The notes under the pieces are model-generated. The model saw only the letters and a program-made list of their open reading frames with translations, did no database searches and had not been told where the DNA came from. A DNA stretch of 64,000 nucleotides, taken from the NCBI GenBank assembly GCA_030762935.1, contig CM060883.1:94966501-95030500 (forward strand), in the 5' to 3' direction. Each line of letters begins with the position of its first letter. The first letter of the stretch is position 1. Below are positions 13,351 to 25,870 of this stretch, piece by piece. This DNA comes from Hymenopus coronatus. Its lineage: Eukaryota > Arthropoda > Insecta > Mantodea > Hymenopodidae. The position numbers and the translations under genes are program-made.

Positions 13351-16300
13351 AGTGTCCTAGCATGCGTCACACACTAATCTGACTTCTAACTCAGTGTCCA
13401 ATCATGCGTCACACACTAGACTGACTTCTCACTCAGTGTCCTAGCATGCGTCACACACTTGACTGATTTCTAGCTCAGTTTCCAAACATGCGTATCACAT
13501 TAGACTGACTTCTAACTCAGTGTCCAAGCATGCGTCACAAACTAGACTGACCTCTAACTCCGTGTCCCAGCATGCGACACACACTAGACTGACTTCTAAC
13601 TTAGTGTCCTAGCATGCGTCAACAGAAGACTGACTTCTAACTCAGTGTCCTAGCATGCGTCACACACTAGACTGACCTCTAACTCAGTGTTCTAGCATGC
13701 GTCACACACTAGACTGACTTCTAACTCAGTGTCCGAGCATGCGTCACACATTAGACCGACCTCTAACTCAGTGTCGAAGCATGCGTCACACACTAGACTG
13801 ACCTCTAACTCCGTTTCCAAGGATGCGTCACAAACTAGACTGACCTCTAACTCAGTATCCAAGCAGGCGTCACATACTAGACTGACTTCTAACTCAGTGT
13901 CCTAGCATGCGTCACAAACGAGACTGACTTCTAACTCAGTGTCCTAGCATGCGTCGCACACTATACTGACCTCTCACTCAGTGTCCTAGCATGCGTCACA
14001 CAATAATCTGACTTCTAACTCAGTGTCCAATCATGCGTCACACACTAGACTGAATTCTCACTCAGTGTCCTAGCCTGCGTCACACACTTGACTGATTTCT
14101 AGCTCAGTTTCCAAACATGCGTTTCACATTAGACTGACTTCTAACTCAGTGTCCTAGCATGTGTCACAAACTAGACTGACCTCTAACTCCGTGTCCAAGC
14201 ATGCGTCACACACTAGACTGACTTCTAAATCAGTGTCCTAGCATGCGTCAACACTAGACTGACCTCTAACTCAGTGCCTTGGCATGCGCCACAGATTAGA
14301 TTGACTTCTAACTCAGTGTCCTAGCATGCGTCACACACTAGACTGACCTCTAACTCAGTGTCCTAGCATGCGTCACAAATTAGACTAACTTCTAACTCAG
14401 TGTCCTAGCATGCGTCACACATTAGACTGACTTCTAACTCAGTGTCCTAGCATGACTCACACACTAATCTGACTTCTAACTCAGTGTCCTAGCATGCGTT
14501 ACAAATTAGACTGACTTCTAACTCAGTGTCCTAGCATGCGTCACACACTAATCTGACTTCTAACTCATTGTCCAATCATGCGTCACACACTAGACTGATT
14601 TCTTACTCGGTGTCCTAGTATGCGTCACACACTAGACTGACTTCTAACTAAGTGTCCTAGCATGGGTCACACACTAGACAGACTTCTAACTCAGTATCCT
14701 AGCATGTGTCACACACTAGACTGACGTATAACTCAGTGTCCAAGCATGCGTCTCACACTAGACTGACTTCTAAGTCAGTGTCCTAGCATGCGTCACACAC
14801 TAGGCTGACTTCTATCTCAGTGTCCTAGCATGCGTCACAAACTACACTGACTTCTAACTCAGTGTCCTAGCATGCGTCACACACCAACCTGACTTCTAAC
14901 TCAGTGTCCTAGCATGCGTCACAAACTAGACTGACTTCTAACTCAGTGTCCTAGCATGCGCACGCACACTAGTCTAACCTCTAACTCAGTGTCCAAGCAT
15001 GCGTCACACACTAGATTGACCTCTAACTCAGTGTCCAAGCATGCGTCACACACTAGACTGACCTTTAACTCAGTGTCCAAGCATTCGTCTCACACTAGAC
15101 TGACTTCTAACTCAGTGAACTAGCATGCGTCACACACTAGACTGACCTCTAACTCAGTGACCTAGCATGCGTCTCACATTAGACTGACCTCTAACTCAGA
15201 GTCCTAGCATGTGTCACACACTAGACTGACTTCTAGCTCAGTGTCCTAGCATGCGTCACACACTAGACTGACTTCTAACTCAGTGTCCGAGCATGCGTCA
15301 CACATTAGACCGACCTCTAACTCAGTGTCGAAGCATGCGTCACACACTAGACTGACCTCTAACTCCGTTTCCAAGTATGCGTCACAAACTAGACTGACCT
15401 CTATCTCAGTATCCAAGCAGGCGTCACATACTAGACTGACTTCTAACTCAGTGTCCTAGCTTGCGTCACAAACGAGACTGACTTCTAACTCAGTGTCCTA
15501 GTATGCGTCGCACACTATACTGACCTCTCACTCAGTGTCCTAACATGCGTCACACACTAATCTGACTTCTAACTCAGTGTCCAATCATGCGTCACACACT
15601 AGACTGACTTCTCACTCAGTGTCCTAGGATGCGTCACACACTTGACTGATTTCTAGCTCAGTTTCCAAACATGCGTTTCACATTAGATTGACTTCTAACT
15701 CAGTGACCTAGCATGTGTCACAAACTAGACTGACCTCTAACTCCGTGACCAAGCATGCGTCACACACTAGACTGACTTCTAACTCAGTGTCCTAGCATGC
15801 GTCAACACTAGACTGACCTCTAACTCAGTGCCTTGGCATGCGCCACAGATTAGATTGACTTCTAACTCAGTGTCCTAGCATGCGTCACACACTAGACTAA
15901 CTTCTAAATCAGTGTCCTAGCATGCGTCACACACTAGACTGACTTCTAACTCAGTGTCCTGGCATGCGTCACACACTAGACTGACTTTTAACTCAGTGTC
16001 CTAGTATGACTCACACATTAATCTGACTTCTAACTCAGTGTCCTAGCATGCGTTACAAATTAGACTGACTTCTAACTCAGTGTCCTAGCATGCGTCACAC
16101 ACTAATCTGACTTCTAACTCATTGTCCAGTCATGCGTCACACACTAGAATGATTTCTTACTCGGTGTCCTAGTATGCGTCACACACTAGACTGACTTCTA
16201 ACTAAGTGTCCTAGCATGGGTCACACACTAGACAAACTTCTAACTCAGTATCCTAGCATGTGTCACACACTAGACTGACGTCTAACTCAGTGTCCAAGCA

Positions 16301-17441
16301 TGCGTCACACACTAGACTGACTTCTAAGTCAGTGTCCTAGCATGCGTCACACACTAGGCTGACTTCTATCTCAGTGTCCTAGCATGCGTCTCAAACTACA
16401 CTGACTTCTAACTCAGTGTCCTAGCATGCGTCACACACTAGGCTGACTTCTATCTCAGTGTCCTAGCATGCGTCGCAAACTAGACTGACTTCTAACTCAG
16501 TGTCCTAGCATGCGCCGCACACTAGACTAACCTCTAACTCAGTGTCCAAGCATGCGTCACACACTAGACTGACCTCTAACTCAGTGTCCAAGCAGGCGTC
16601 ACACACTAGATTGACCTCTAACTCAGTGTCCAAGCATGCGTCACACACTAGACTGACCTTTAACTCAGTGTCCAAGCATTCGTCTCACACTAGACTGACT
16701 TCTAACTCAGTGAACTAGCATGCGTCACACACTAGACTGACCTCTAACTCAGTGACCTAGCATGCGTCTCACATTAGACTGACTTCTAACTCAGAGTCCT
16801 AGCATGCGTCACACACTAGACTGATCTCTAACTCAGTGTCCTAGCATGCGTCACACACTAGACTGACCTCTAGCTCAGTGTCCTAGCATGCGTCACACAC
16901 TAGACTGACTTCTAACTCAGTGTCCTAGGAATCGTCACACACTAGACTTCTAAGTCGGTGTCCTAGCATGCGTCACACTCAAGACTGACTTCTAACTCAG
17001 TGCCCTAGCATGTGTCACAAACTAGACTGACTTCTAACTCAGTGTCCTAGCTTGCGTCACACACTAGACTGACCTCTAAGTCATTGTCCAAGCATGCGTC
17101 ACAAACTAGACTGACCTCTAACTCAGTATCCAAGCATGCGTCACACAATAGACTTACTTCTAACTCAGTGTCCTAGCATGCGTCACAAACTAGACCGACT
17201 TCTAAATCTGTGTCCTAGCATGCGCCACACACTAGACTGACCTCTAACTCAGTGAACTAGTATGCGTCACACATTAGACTGACTTCTAACTCAGTGTCCT
17301 AGCATGCGTCATACACTAGATTGACTTCTAGCTCAGTGTCCTAGCATGCGTCACACACTAGACTGACTTCTAACTCAGTGTCCTAGCATGCGCCGCACAC
17401 TAGACTAACCTCTAACTCAGTGTCCAAGCATGCGTCACACA
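10020..17441. repeat. 7,422-bp higher-order repeat, copy 1
   Basis: An offset of 7,422 was found at every landmark tested: CATGACTCAC 10049/17471, GCGCACGCAC 10556/17978, AAGCTTTCGTTTC 11931/19353, CCGAG 13731/21153, AGCAGGCG 16591/24013 and TAGGAATCG about 16927/24349. The unit is itself composite: it contains a core, a rearranged partial copy of that core (13350-16582) and an 860-bp tail. The left limit is near 10000-10020, where the 17420s carry GTCCAAGC and this copy carries GTCCTAGC. Confidence 0.93.
13350..16582. repeat. 3,232-bp insertion: partial copy of block T
   Basis: The first part (13350-15282) copies 8948-10880 with offset 4,402 (ACTAATCTG 8971/13373; GCGCACGCAC 10556/14958; CCGAG 9329/13731). 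At about 15282 it jumps and copies 12051-13350 with offset 3,232 (CCGAG 12053/15285). The insertion is therefore a tandem copy of the 4,402-bp segment with 1,170 bp (10880-12050) removed; 4,402 minus 1,170 is 3,232. The same insertion lies inside the second 7,422-bp unit (20772-24004). It is absent from block T' (36601-42110), where 41305 corresponds to both ends of it. Confidence 0.88.
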
Positions 17442-20400
17442 CTAGACTGACTTCTAACTCAGTGTCCTAGCATGACTCACACACTAATCTGACTTCTAAC
17501 TCAGTGTCCTAGCATGCGTTACAAATTAGACTGACTTCTAACTCAGTGTCCTAGCATGCGTCACACACTAATCTGACTTCTAACTCATTGTCCAATCATG
17601 CGTCACACACTAGACTGATTTCTTACTCGGTGTCCTAGTATGCGTCACACACTAGACTGACTTCTAACTAAGTGTCCTAGCATGGGTCACACACTAGACA
17701 GACTTCTAACTCAGTATCCTAGCATGTGTCACACACTAGACTGACGTATAACTCAGTGTGCAAGCATGCGTCTCACACTAGACTGACTTCTAAGTCAGTG
17801 TCCTAGCATGCGTCACACACTAGGCTGACTTCTATCTCAGTGTCCTAGCATGCGTCACAAACTACACTGACTTCTAACTCAGTGTCCTAGCATGCGTCAC
17901 ACACCAACCTGACTTCTAACTCAGTGTCCTAGCATGCGTCACAAACTAGACTGACTTCTAACTCAGTGTCCTAGCATGCGCACGCACACTAGTCTAACCT
18001 ATAACTCAGTGTCCAAGCATGCGTCACACACTAGATTGACCTCTAACTCAGTGTCCAAGCATGCGTCACACACTAGACTGACCTTTAACTCAGTGTCCAA
18101 GCATTCGTCTCACACTAGACTGACTTCTAACTCAGTGAACTAGCATGCGTCACACACTAGACTGACCTCTAACTCAGTGACCTAGCATGCGTCTCACATT
18201 AGACTGACCTCTAACTCAGAGTCCTAGCATGCGTCACACACTAGACTGACTTCTAGCTCAGTGTCCTAGCATGCGTCACACACTAGACTGACTTCTAACT
18301 AAGTGTCCTAGGATTCGTCACACACTAGACTTCTAACTCAGTGTCCTAGCATGCGTCACACACTAGACTGACTTCTAACTCAGTGTCCTAGCATTAGTCA
18401 CACACTAGACTGACCTCTAACTCAGTGTCCTAGCATGCGTCACAAACTAGACTGACTTCTAACTCAGTGTCCTAGCATGCGTACACACTAGACTGGCTTC
18501 TAGCTCAGTGTTCTAGCATGCATCACACACCAGACTGACCTCTAACTCAGTGTCCTAGTATGAGTCACACACTAGACTGACCTCTAACTCAGTGACCTAG
18601 CATGCGTCTCAAATTAGACTGACCTCTAACTCAGAGTCCTAGCATGCGTCACAATCTAGACTGACTTCTAACTCAGTGTCCTAACATGCGTCACACACTA
18701 GACGGACTTCTAACTCAGTGTCCTAAAATGCGTAACACACTAGACTGACTTCTAACTCAGTCTCCTAGCATGTGTAACAAACTAGACTGACTTCTAACTC
18801 AGTGTCCTAGCTTGCGTCACACACTAGACTGACCTCTAACTCAGTGTCCTAGCATGCGTCACACACTAGACTGACTTCTAACTCAGTGTCCTAGCATGCG
18901 TCACACACTAATCTGACTTCTAACTCAGTGTCCAATCATGCGTCACACACTAGACTGACTTCTCACTCAGTGTCCTAGCATGCGTCACACACTTGACTGA
19001 TTTCTAGCTCAGTTTCCAAACATGCGTATCACATTAGACTGACTTCTAACTCAGTGTCCAAGCATGCGTCACAAACTAGACTGACCTCTAACTCAGTGTC
19101 CTAGCATGCGTCACACACTAGACTGACTTCTAACTCAGTGTCCTAGCATGCGTCACACACTAATCTGACTTCTAACTCAGTGTCCAATCATGCGACACAC
19201 ACTAGACTGACTTCTAACTCAGTGTCCTAGCATGCGTCAACAGTAGACTGACTTCTAACTCAGTGTCCTAGCATGCGTCACACACTAGACTGACCTCTAA
19301 CTCAGTGTTCTAGCATGCGTCACACACTAGACTGACTTCTAACTCAGTGTCCAAGCTTTCGTTTCACACTAGACTGACTTCTAACTCAGTATCCTAGCAT
19401 GCGTCACACACTAGACTGACTTTTAACTCAGTGTCCTAGCATGCGTCACACACTAGACTGACTTCTAACTCAGTGTCCGAGCATGCGTCACACATTAGAC
19501 CGACCTCTAACTCAGTGTCGAAGCATGCGTCACACACTAGACTGACCTCTAACTCCGTTTCCAAGTATGCGTCACAAACTAGACTGACCTCTATCTCAGT
19601 ATCCAAGCAGGCGTCACATACTAGACTGACTTCTAACTCAGTGTCCTAGCTTGCGTCACAAACGAGACTGACTTCTAACTCAGTGTCCTAGTATGCGTCG
19701 CACACTATACTGACCTCTCACTCAGTGTCCTAACATGCGTCACACACTAATCTGACTTCTAACTCAGTGTCCAATCATGCGTCACACACTAGACTGACTT
19801 CTCACTCAGTGTCCTAGGATGCGTCACACACTTGACTGATTTCTAGCTCAGTTTCCAAACATGCGTTTCACATTAGATTGACTTCTAACTCAGTGACCTA
19901 GCATGTGTCACAAACTAGACTGACCTCTAACTCCGTGACCAAGCATGCGTCACACACTAGACTGACTTCTAACTCAGTGTCCTAGCATGCGTCAACACTA
20001 GACTGACCTCTAACTCAGTGCCTTGGCATGCGCCACAGATTAGATTGACTTCTAACTCAGTGTCCTAGCATGCGTCACACACTAGACTAACTTCTAAATC
20101 AGTGTCCTAGCATGCGTCACACACTAGACTGACTTCTAACTCAGTGTCCTGGCATGCGTCACACACTAGACTGACTTTTAACTCAGTGTCCTAGTATGAC
20201 TCACACATTAATCTGACTTCTAACTCAGTGTCCTAGCATGCGTTACAAATTAGACTGACTTCTAACTCAGTGTCCTAGCATGCGTCACACACTAATCTGA
20301 CTTCTAACTCATTGTCCAGTCATGCGTCACACACTAGAATGATTTCTTACTCGGTGTCCTAGTATGCGTCACACACTAGACTGACTTCTAACTAAGTGTC

Positions 20401-23400
20401 CTAGCATGGGTCACACACTAGACAAACTTCTAACTCAGTATCCTAGCATGTGTCACACACTAGACTGACGTCTAACTCAGTGTCCAAGCATGCGTCACAC
20501 ACTAGACTGACTTCTAAGTCAGTGTCCTAGCATGCGTCACACACTAGGCTGACTTCTATCTCAGTGTCCTAGCATGCGTCTCAAACTACACTGACTTCTA
20601 ACTCAGTGTCCTAGCATGCGTCACACACTAGGCTGACTTCTATCTCAGTGTCCTAGCATGCGTCGCAAACTAGACTGACTTCTAACTCAGTGTCCTAGCA
20701 TGCGCCGCACACTAGACTAACCTCTAACTCAGTGTCCAAGCATGCGTCACACACTAGACTGACCTCTAACTCAGTGTCCTAGCATGCGTCACACACTAAT
20801 CTGACTTCTAACTCAGTGTCCAATCATGCGTCACACACTAGACTGACTTCTCACTCAGTGTCCTAGCATGCGTCACACACTTGACTGATTTCTAGCTCAG
20901 TTTCCAAACATGCGTATCACATTAGACTGACTTCTAACTCAGTGTCCAAGCATGCGTCACAAACTAGACTGACCTCTAACTCCGTGTCCCAGCATGCGAC
21001 ACACACTAGACTGACTTCTAACTTAGTGTCCTAGCATGCGTCAACAGAAGACTGACTTCTAACTCAGTGTCCTAGCATGCGTCACACACTAGACTGACCT
21101 CTAACTCAGTGTTCTAGCATGCGTCACACACTAGACTGACTTCTAACTCAGTGTCCGAGCATGCGTCACACATTAGACCGACCTCTAACTCAGTGTCGAA
21201 GCATGCGTCACACACTAGACTGACCTCTAACTCCGTTTCCAAGGATGCGTCACAAACTAGACTGACCTCTAACTCAGTATCCAAGCAGGCGTCACATACT
21301 AGACTGACTTCTAACTCAGTGTCCTAGCATGCGTCACAAACGAGACTGACTTCTAACTCAGTGTCCTAGCATGCGTCGCACACTATACTGACCTCTCACT
21401 CATTGTCCTAGCATGCGTCACACAATAATCTGACTTCTAACTCAGTGTCCAATCATGCGTCACACACTAGACTGAATTCTCACTCAGTGTCCTAGCCTGC
21501 GTCACACACTTGACTGATTTCTAGCTCAGTTTCCAAACATGCGTTTCACATTAGACTGACTTCTAACTCAGTGTCCTAGCATGTGTCACAAACTAGACTG
21601 ACCTCTAACTCCGTGTCCAAGCATGCGTCACACACTAGACTGACTTCTAACTCAGTGTCCTAGCATGCGTCAACACTAGACTGACCTCTAACTCAGTGCC
21701 TTGGCATGCGCCACAGATTAGATTGACTTCTAACTCAGTGTCCTAGCATGCGTCACACACTAGACTGACCTCTAACTCAGTGTCCTAGCATGCGTCACAA
21801 ATTAGACTAACTTCTAACTCAGTGTCCTAGCATGCGTCACACATTAGACTGACTTCTAACTCAGTGTCCTAGCATGACTCACACACTAATCTGACTTCTA
21901 ACTCAGTGTCCTAGCATGCGTTACAAATTAGACTGACTTCTAACTCAGTGTCCTAGCATGCGTCACACACTAATCTGACTTCTAACTCATTGTCCAATCA
22001 TGCGTCACACACTAGACTGATTTCTTACTCGGTGTCCTAGTATGCGTCACACACTAGACTGACTTCTAACTAAGTGTCCTAGCATGGGTCACACACTAGA
22101 CAGACTTCTAACTCAGTATCCTAGCATGTGTCACACACTAGACTGACGTATAACTCAGTGTCCAAGCATGCGTCTCACACTAGACTGACTTCTAAGTCAG
22201 TGTCCTAGCATGCGTCACACACTAGGCTGACTTCTATCTCAGTGTCCTAGCATGCGTCACAAACTACACTGACTTCTAACTCAGTGTCCTAGCATGCGTC
22301 ACACACCAACCTGACTTCTAACTCAGTGTCCTAGCATGCGTCACAAACTAGACTGACTTCTAACTCAGTGTCCTAGCATGCGCACGCACACTAGACTAAC
22401 CTCTAACTCAGTGTCCAAGCATGCGTCACACACTAGATTGACCTCTAACTCAGTGTCCAAGCATGCGTCACACACTAGACTGACCTTTAACTCAGTGTCC
22501 AAGCATTCGTCTCACACTAGACTGACTTCTAACTCAGTGAACTAGCATGCGTCACACACTAGACTGACCTCTAACTCAGTGACCTAGCATGCGTCTCACA
22601 TTAGACTGACCTCTAACTCAGAGTCCTAGCATGTGTCACACACTAGACTGACTTCTAGCTCAGTGTCCTAGCATGCGTCACACACTAGACTGACTTCTAA
22701 CTCAGTGTCCGAGCATGCGTCACACATTAGACCGACCTCTAACTCAGTGTCGAAGCATGCGTCACACACTAGACTGACCTCTAACTCCGTTTCCAAGTAT
22801 GCGTCACAAACTAGACTGACCTCTATCTCAGTATCCAAGCAGGCGTCACATACTAGACTGACTTCTAACTCAGTGTCCTAGCTTGCGTCACAAACGAGAC
22901 TGACTTCTAACTCAGTGTCCTAGTATGCGTCGCACACTATACTGACCTCTCACTCAGTGTCCTAACATGCGTCACACACTAATCTGACTTCTAACTCAGT
23001 GTCCAATCATGCGTCACACACTAGACTGACTTCTCACTCAGTGTCCTAGGATGCGTCACACACTTGACTGATTTCTAGCTCAGTTTCCAAACATGCGTTT
23101 CACATTAGATTGACTTCTAACTCAGTGACCTAGCATGTGTCACAAACTAGACTGACCTCTAACTCCGTGACCAAGCATGCGTCACACACTAGACTGACTT
23201 CTAACTCAGTGTCCTAGCATGCGTCAACACTAGACTGACCTCTAACTCAGTGCCTTGGCATGCGCCACAGATTAGATTGACTTCTAACTCAGTGTCCTAG
23301 CATGCGTCACACACTAGACTAACTTCTAAATCAGTGTCCTAGCATGCGTCACACACTAGACTGACTTCTAACTCAGTGTCCTGGCATGCGTCACACACTA

Positions 23401-24863
23401 GACTGACTTTTAACTCAGTGTCCTAGTATGACTCACACATTAATCTGACTTCTAACTCAGTGTCCTAGCATGCGTTACAAATTAGACTGACTTCTAACTC
23501 AGTGTCCTAGCATGCGTCACACACTAATCTGACTTCTAACTCATTGTCCAGTCATGCGTCACACACTAGAATGATTTCTTACTCGGTGTCCTAGTATGCG
23601 TCACACACTAGACTGACTTCTAACTAAGTGTCCTAGCATGGGTCACACACTAGACAAACTTCTAACTCAGTATCCTAGCATGTGTCACACACTAGACTGA
23701 CGTCTAACTCAGTGTCCAAGCATGCGTCACACACTAGACTGACTTCTAAGTCAGTGTCCTAGCATGCGTCACACACTAGGCTGACTTCTATCTCAGTGTC
23801 CTAGCATGCGTCTCAAACTACACTGACTTCTAACTCAGTGTCCTAGCATGCGTCACACACTAGGCTGACTTCTATCTCAGTGTCCTAGCATGCGTCGCAA
23901 ACTAGACTGACTTCTAACTCAGTGTCCTAGCATGCGCCGCACACTAGACTAACCTCTAACTCAGTGTCCAAGCATGCGTCACACACTAGACTGACCTCTA
24001 ACTCAGTGTCCAAGCAGGCGTCACACACTAGATTGACCTCTAACTCAGTGTCCAAGCATGCGTCACACACTAGACTGACCTTTAACTCAGTGTCCAAGCA
24101 TTCGTCTCACACTAGACTGACTTCTAACTCAGTGAACTAGCATGCGTCACACACTAGACTGACCTCTAACTCAGTGACCTAGCATGCGTCTCACATTAGA
24201 CTGACTTCTAACTCAGAGTCCTAGCATGCGTCACACACTAGACTGATCTCTAACTCAGTGTCCTAGCATGCGTCACACACTAGACTGACCTCTAGCTCAG
24301 TGTCCTAGCATGCGTCACACACTAGACTGACTTCTAACTCAGTGTCCTAGGAATCGTCACACACTAGACTTCTAAGTCGGTGTCCTAGCATGCGTCACAC
24401 TCAAGACTGACTTCTAACTCAGTGCCCTAGCATGTGTCACAAACTAGACTGACTTCTAACTCAGTGTCCTAGCTTGCGTCACACACTAGACTGACCTCTA
24501 AGTCATTGTCCAAGCATGCGTCACAAACTAGACTGACCTCTAACTCAGTATCCAAGCATGCGTCACACAATAGACTTACTTCTAACTCAGTGTCCTAGCA
24601 TGCGTCACAAACTAGACCGACTTCTAAATCTGTGTCCTAGCATGCGCCACACACTAGACTGACCTCTAACTCAGTGAACTAGTATGCGTCACACATTAGA
24701 CTGACTTCTAACTCAGTGTCCTAGCATGCGTCATACACTAGATTGACTTCTAGCTCAGTGTCCTAGCATGCGTCACACACTAGACTGACTTCTAACTCAG
24801 TGTCCTAGCATGCGCCGCACACTAGACTAACCTCTAACTCAGTGTCCAAGCATGCGTCACACA
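17442..24863. repeat. 7,422-bp higher-order repeat, copy 2
   Basis: This is the tandem neighbour of 10020-17441, with no net length difference. Reading the two by eye I noted only a handful of substitutions: CCTATAAC at about 17998 for CCTCTAAC, CACTCATTG at about 21398 for CACTCAGTG, AACTCAG at about 21650 for AAATCAG, and AGACTAACC at about 22391 for AGTCTAACC. I did not align every base. Such identity over 7.4 kb implies very recent duplication or strong homogenisation, and is also the type of structure that can be mis-assembled. Confidence 0.93.
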
Positions 24864-25870
24864 CTAGACTGACTTCTAACTCAGTGTCCTAGCATGACTC
24901 ACACACTAATCTGACTTCTAACTCAGTGTCCTAGCATGCGTTACAAATTAGACTGACTTCTAACTCAGTGTCCTAGCATGCGTCACACACTAATCTGACT
25001 TCTAACTCATTGTCCAATCATGCGTCACACACTAGACTGATTTCTTACTCGGTGTCCTAGTATGCGTCACACACTAGACTGACTTCTAACTAAGTGTCCT
25101 AGCATGGGTCACACACTAGACAGACTTCTAACTCAGTATCCTAGCATGTGTCACACACTAGACTGACGTATAACTCAGTGTGCAAGCATGCGTCTCACAC
25201 TAGACTGACTTCTAAGTCAGTGTCCTAGCATGCGTCACACACTAGGCTGACTTCTATCTCAGTGTCCTAGCATGCGTCACAAACTACACTGACTTCTAAC
25301 TCAGTGTCCTAGCATGCGTCACACACCAACCTGACTTCTAACTCAGTGTCCTAGCATGCGTCACAAACTAGACTGACTTCTAACTCAGTGTCCTAGCATG
25401 CGCACGCACACTAGTCTAACCTCTAACTCAGTGTCCAAGCATGCGTCACACACTAGATTGACCTCTAACTCAGTGTCCAAGCATGCGTCACACACTAGAC
25501 TGACCTTTAACTCAGTTTCCAAGCATTCGTCTCACACTAGACTGACTTCTAACTCAGTGAACTAGCATGCGTCACACACTAGACTGACCTCTAACTCAGT
25601 GACCTAGTATGCGTCTCACATTAGACTGACCTCTAACTCAGAGTCCTAGCATGCGTCACACACTAGACTGACTTCTAGCTCAGTGTCCTAGCATGCGTCA
25701 CACACTAGACTGACTTCTAACTAAGTGTCCTAGGATTCGTCACACACTAGACTTCTAACTCAGTGTCCTAGCATGCGTCACACACTAGACTGACTTCTAA
25801 CTCAGTGTCCTAGCATTAGTCACACACTAGACTGACCTCTAACTCAGTGTCCTAGCATGCGTCACAAACT
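24864..25870. repeat. 7,422-bp higher-order repeat, truncated copy 3
   Basis: The offset of 7,422 continues for about 1 kb past the second unit (GCGCACGCAC 17978/25400; the 38-nt monomer about 18326/25747). It stops near 25870, where the 18448 region has CAAACTAGACTGACTT and this copy changes to CAAACTACACTGACC. Private differences include CAGTTTCC at about 25516 and CTAGTATGCG at about 25606. The stop marks the T/D junction. Confidence 0.88.

Noticed and set aside
17442..24863. Treating the second 7,422-bp unit as an assembly artefact
   Set aside because: Not adopted, because the units differ at several bases and the third unit is truncated with its own changes. Coverage or read data would be needed to settle it.
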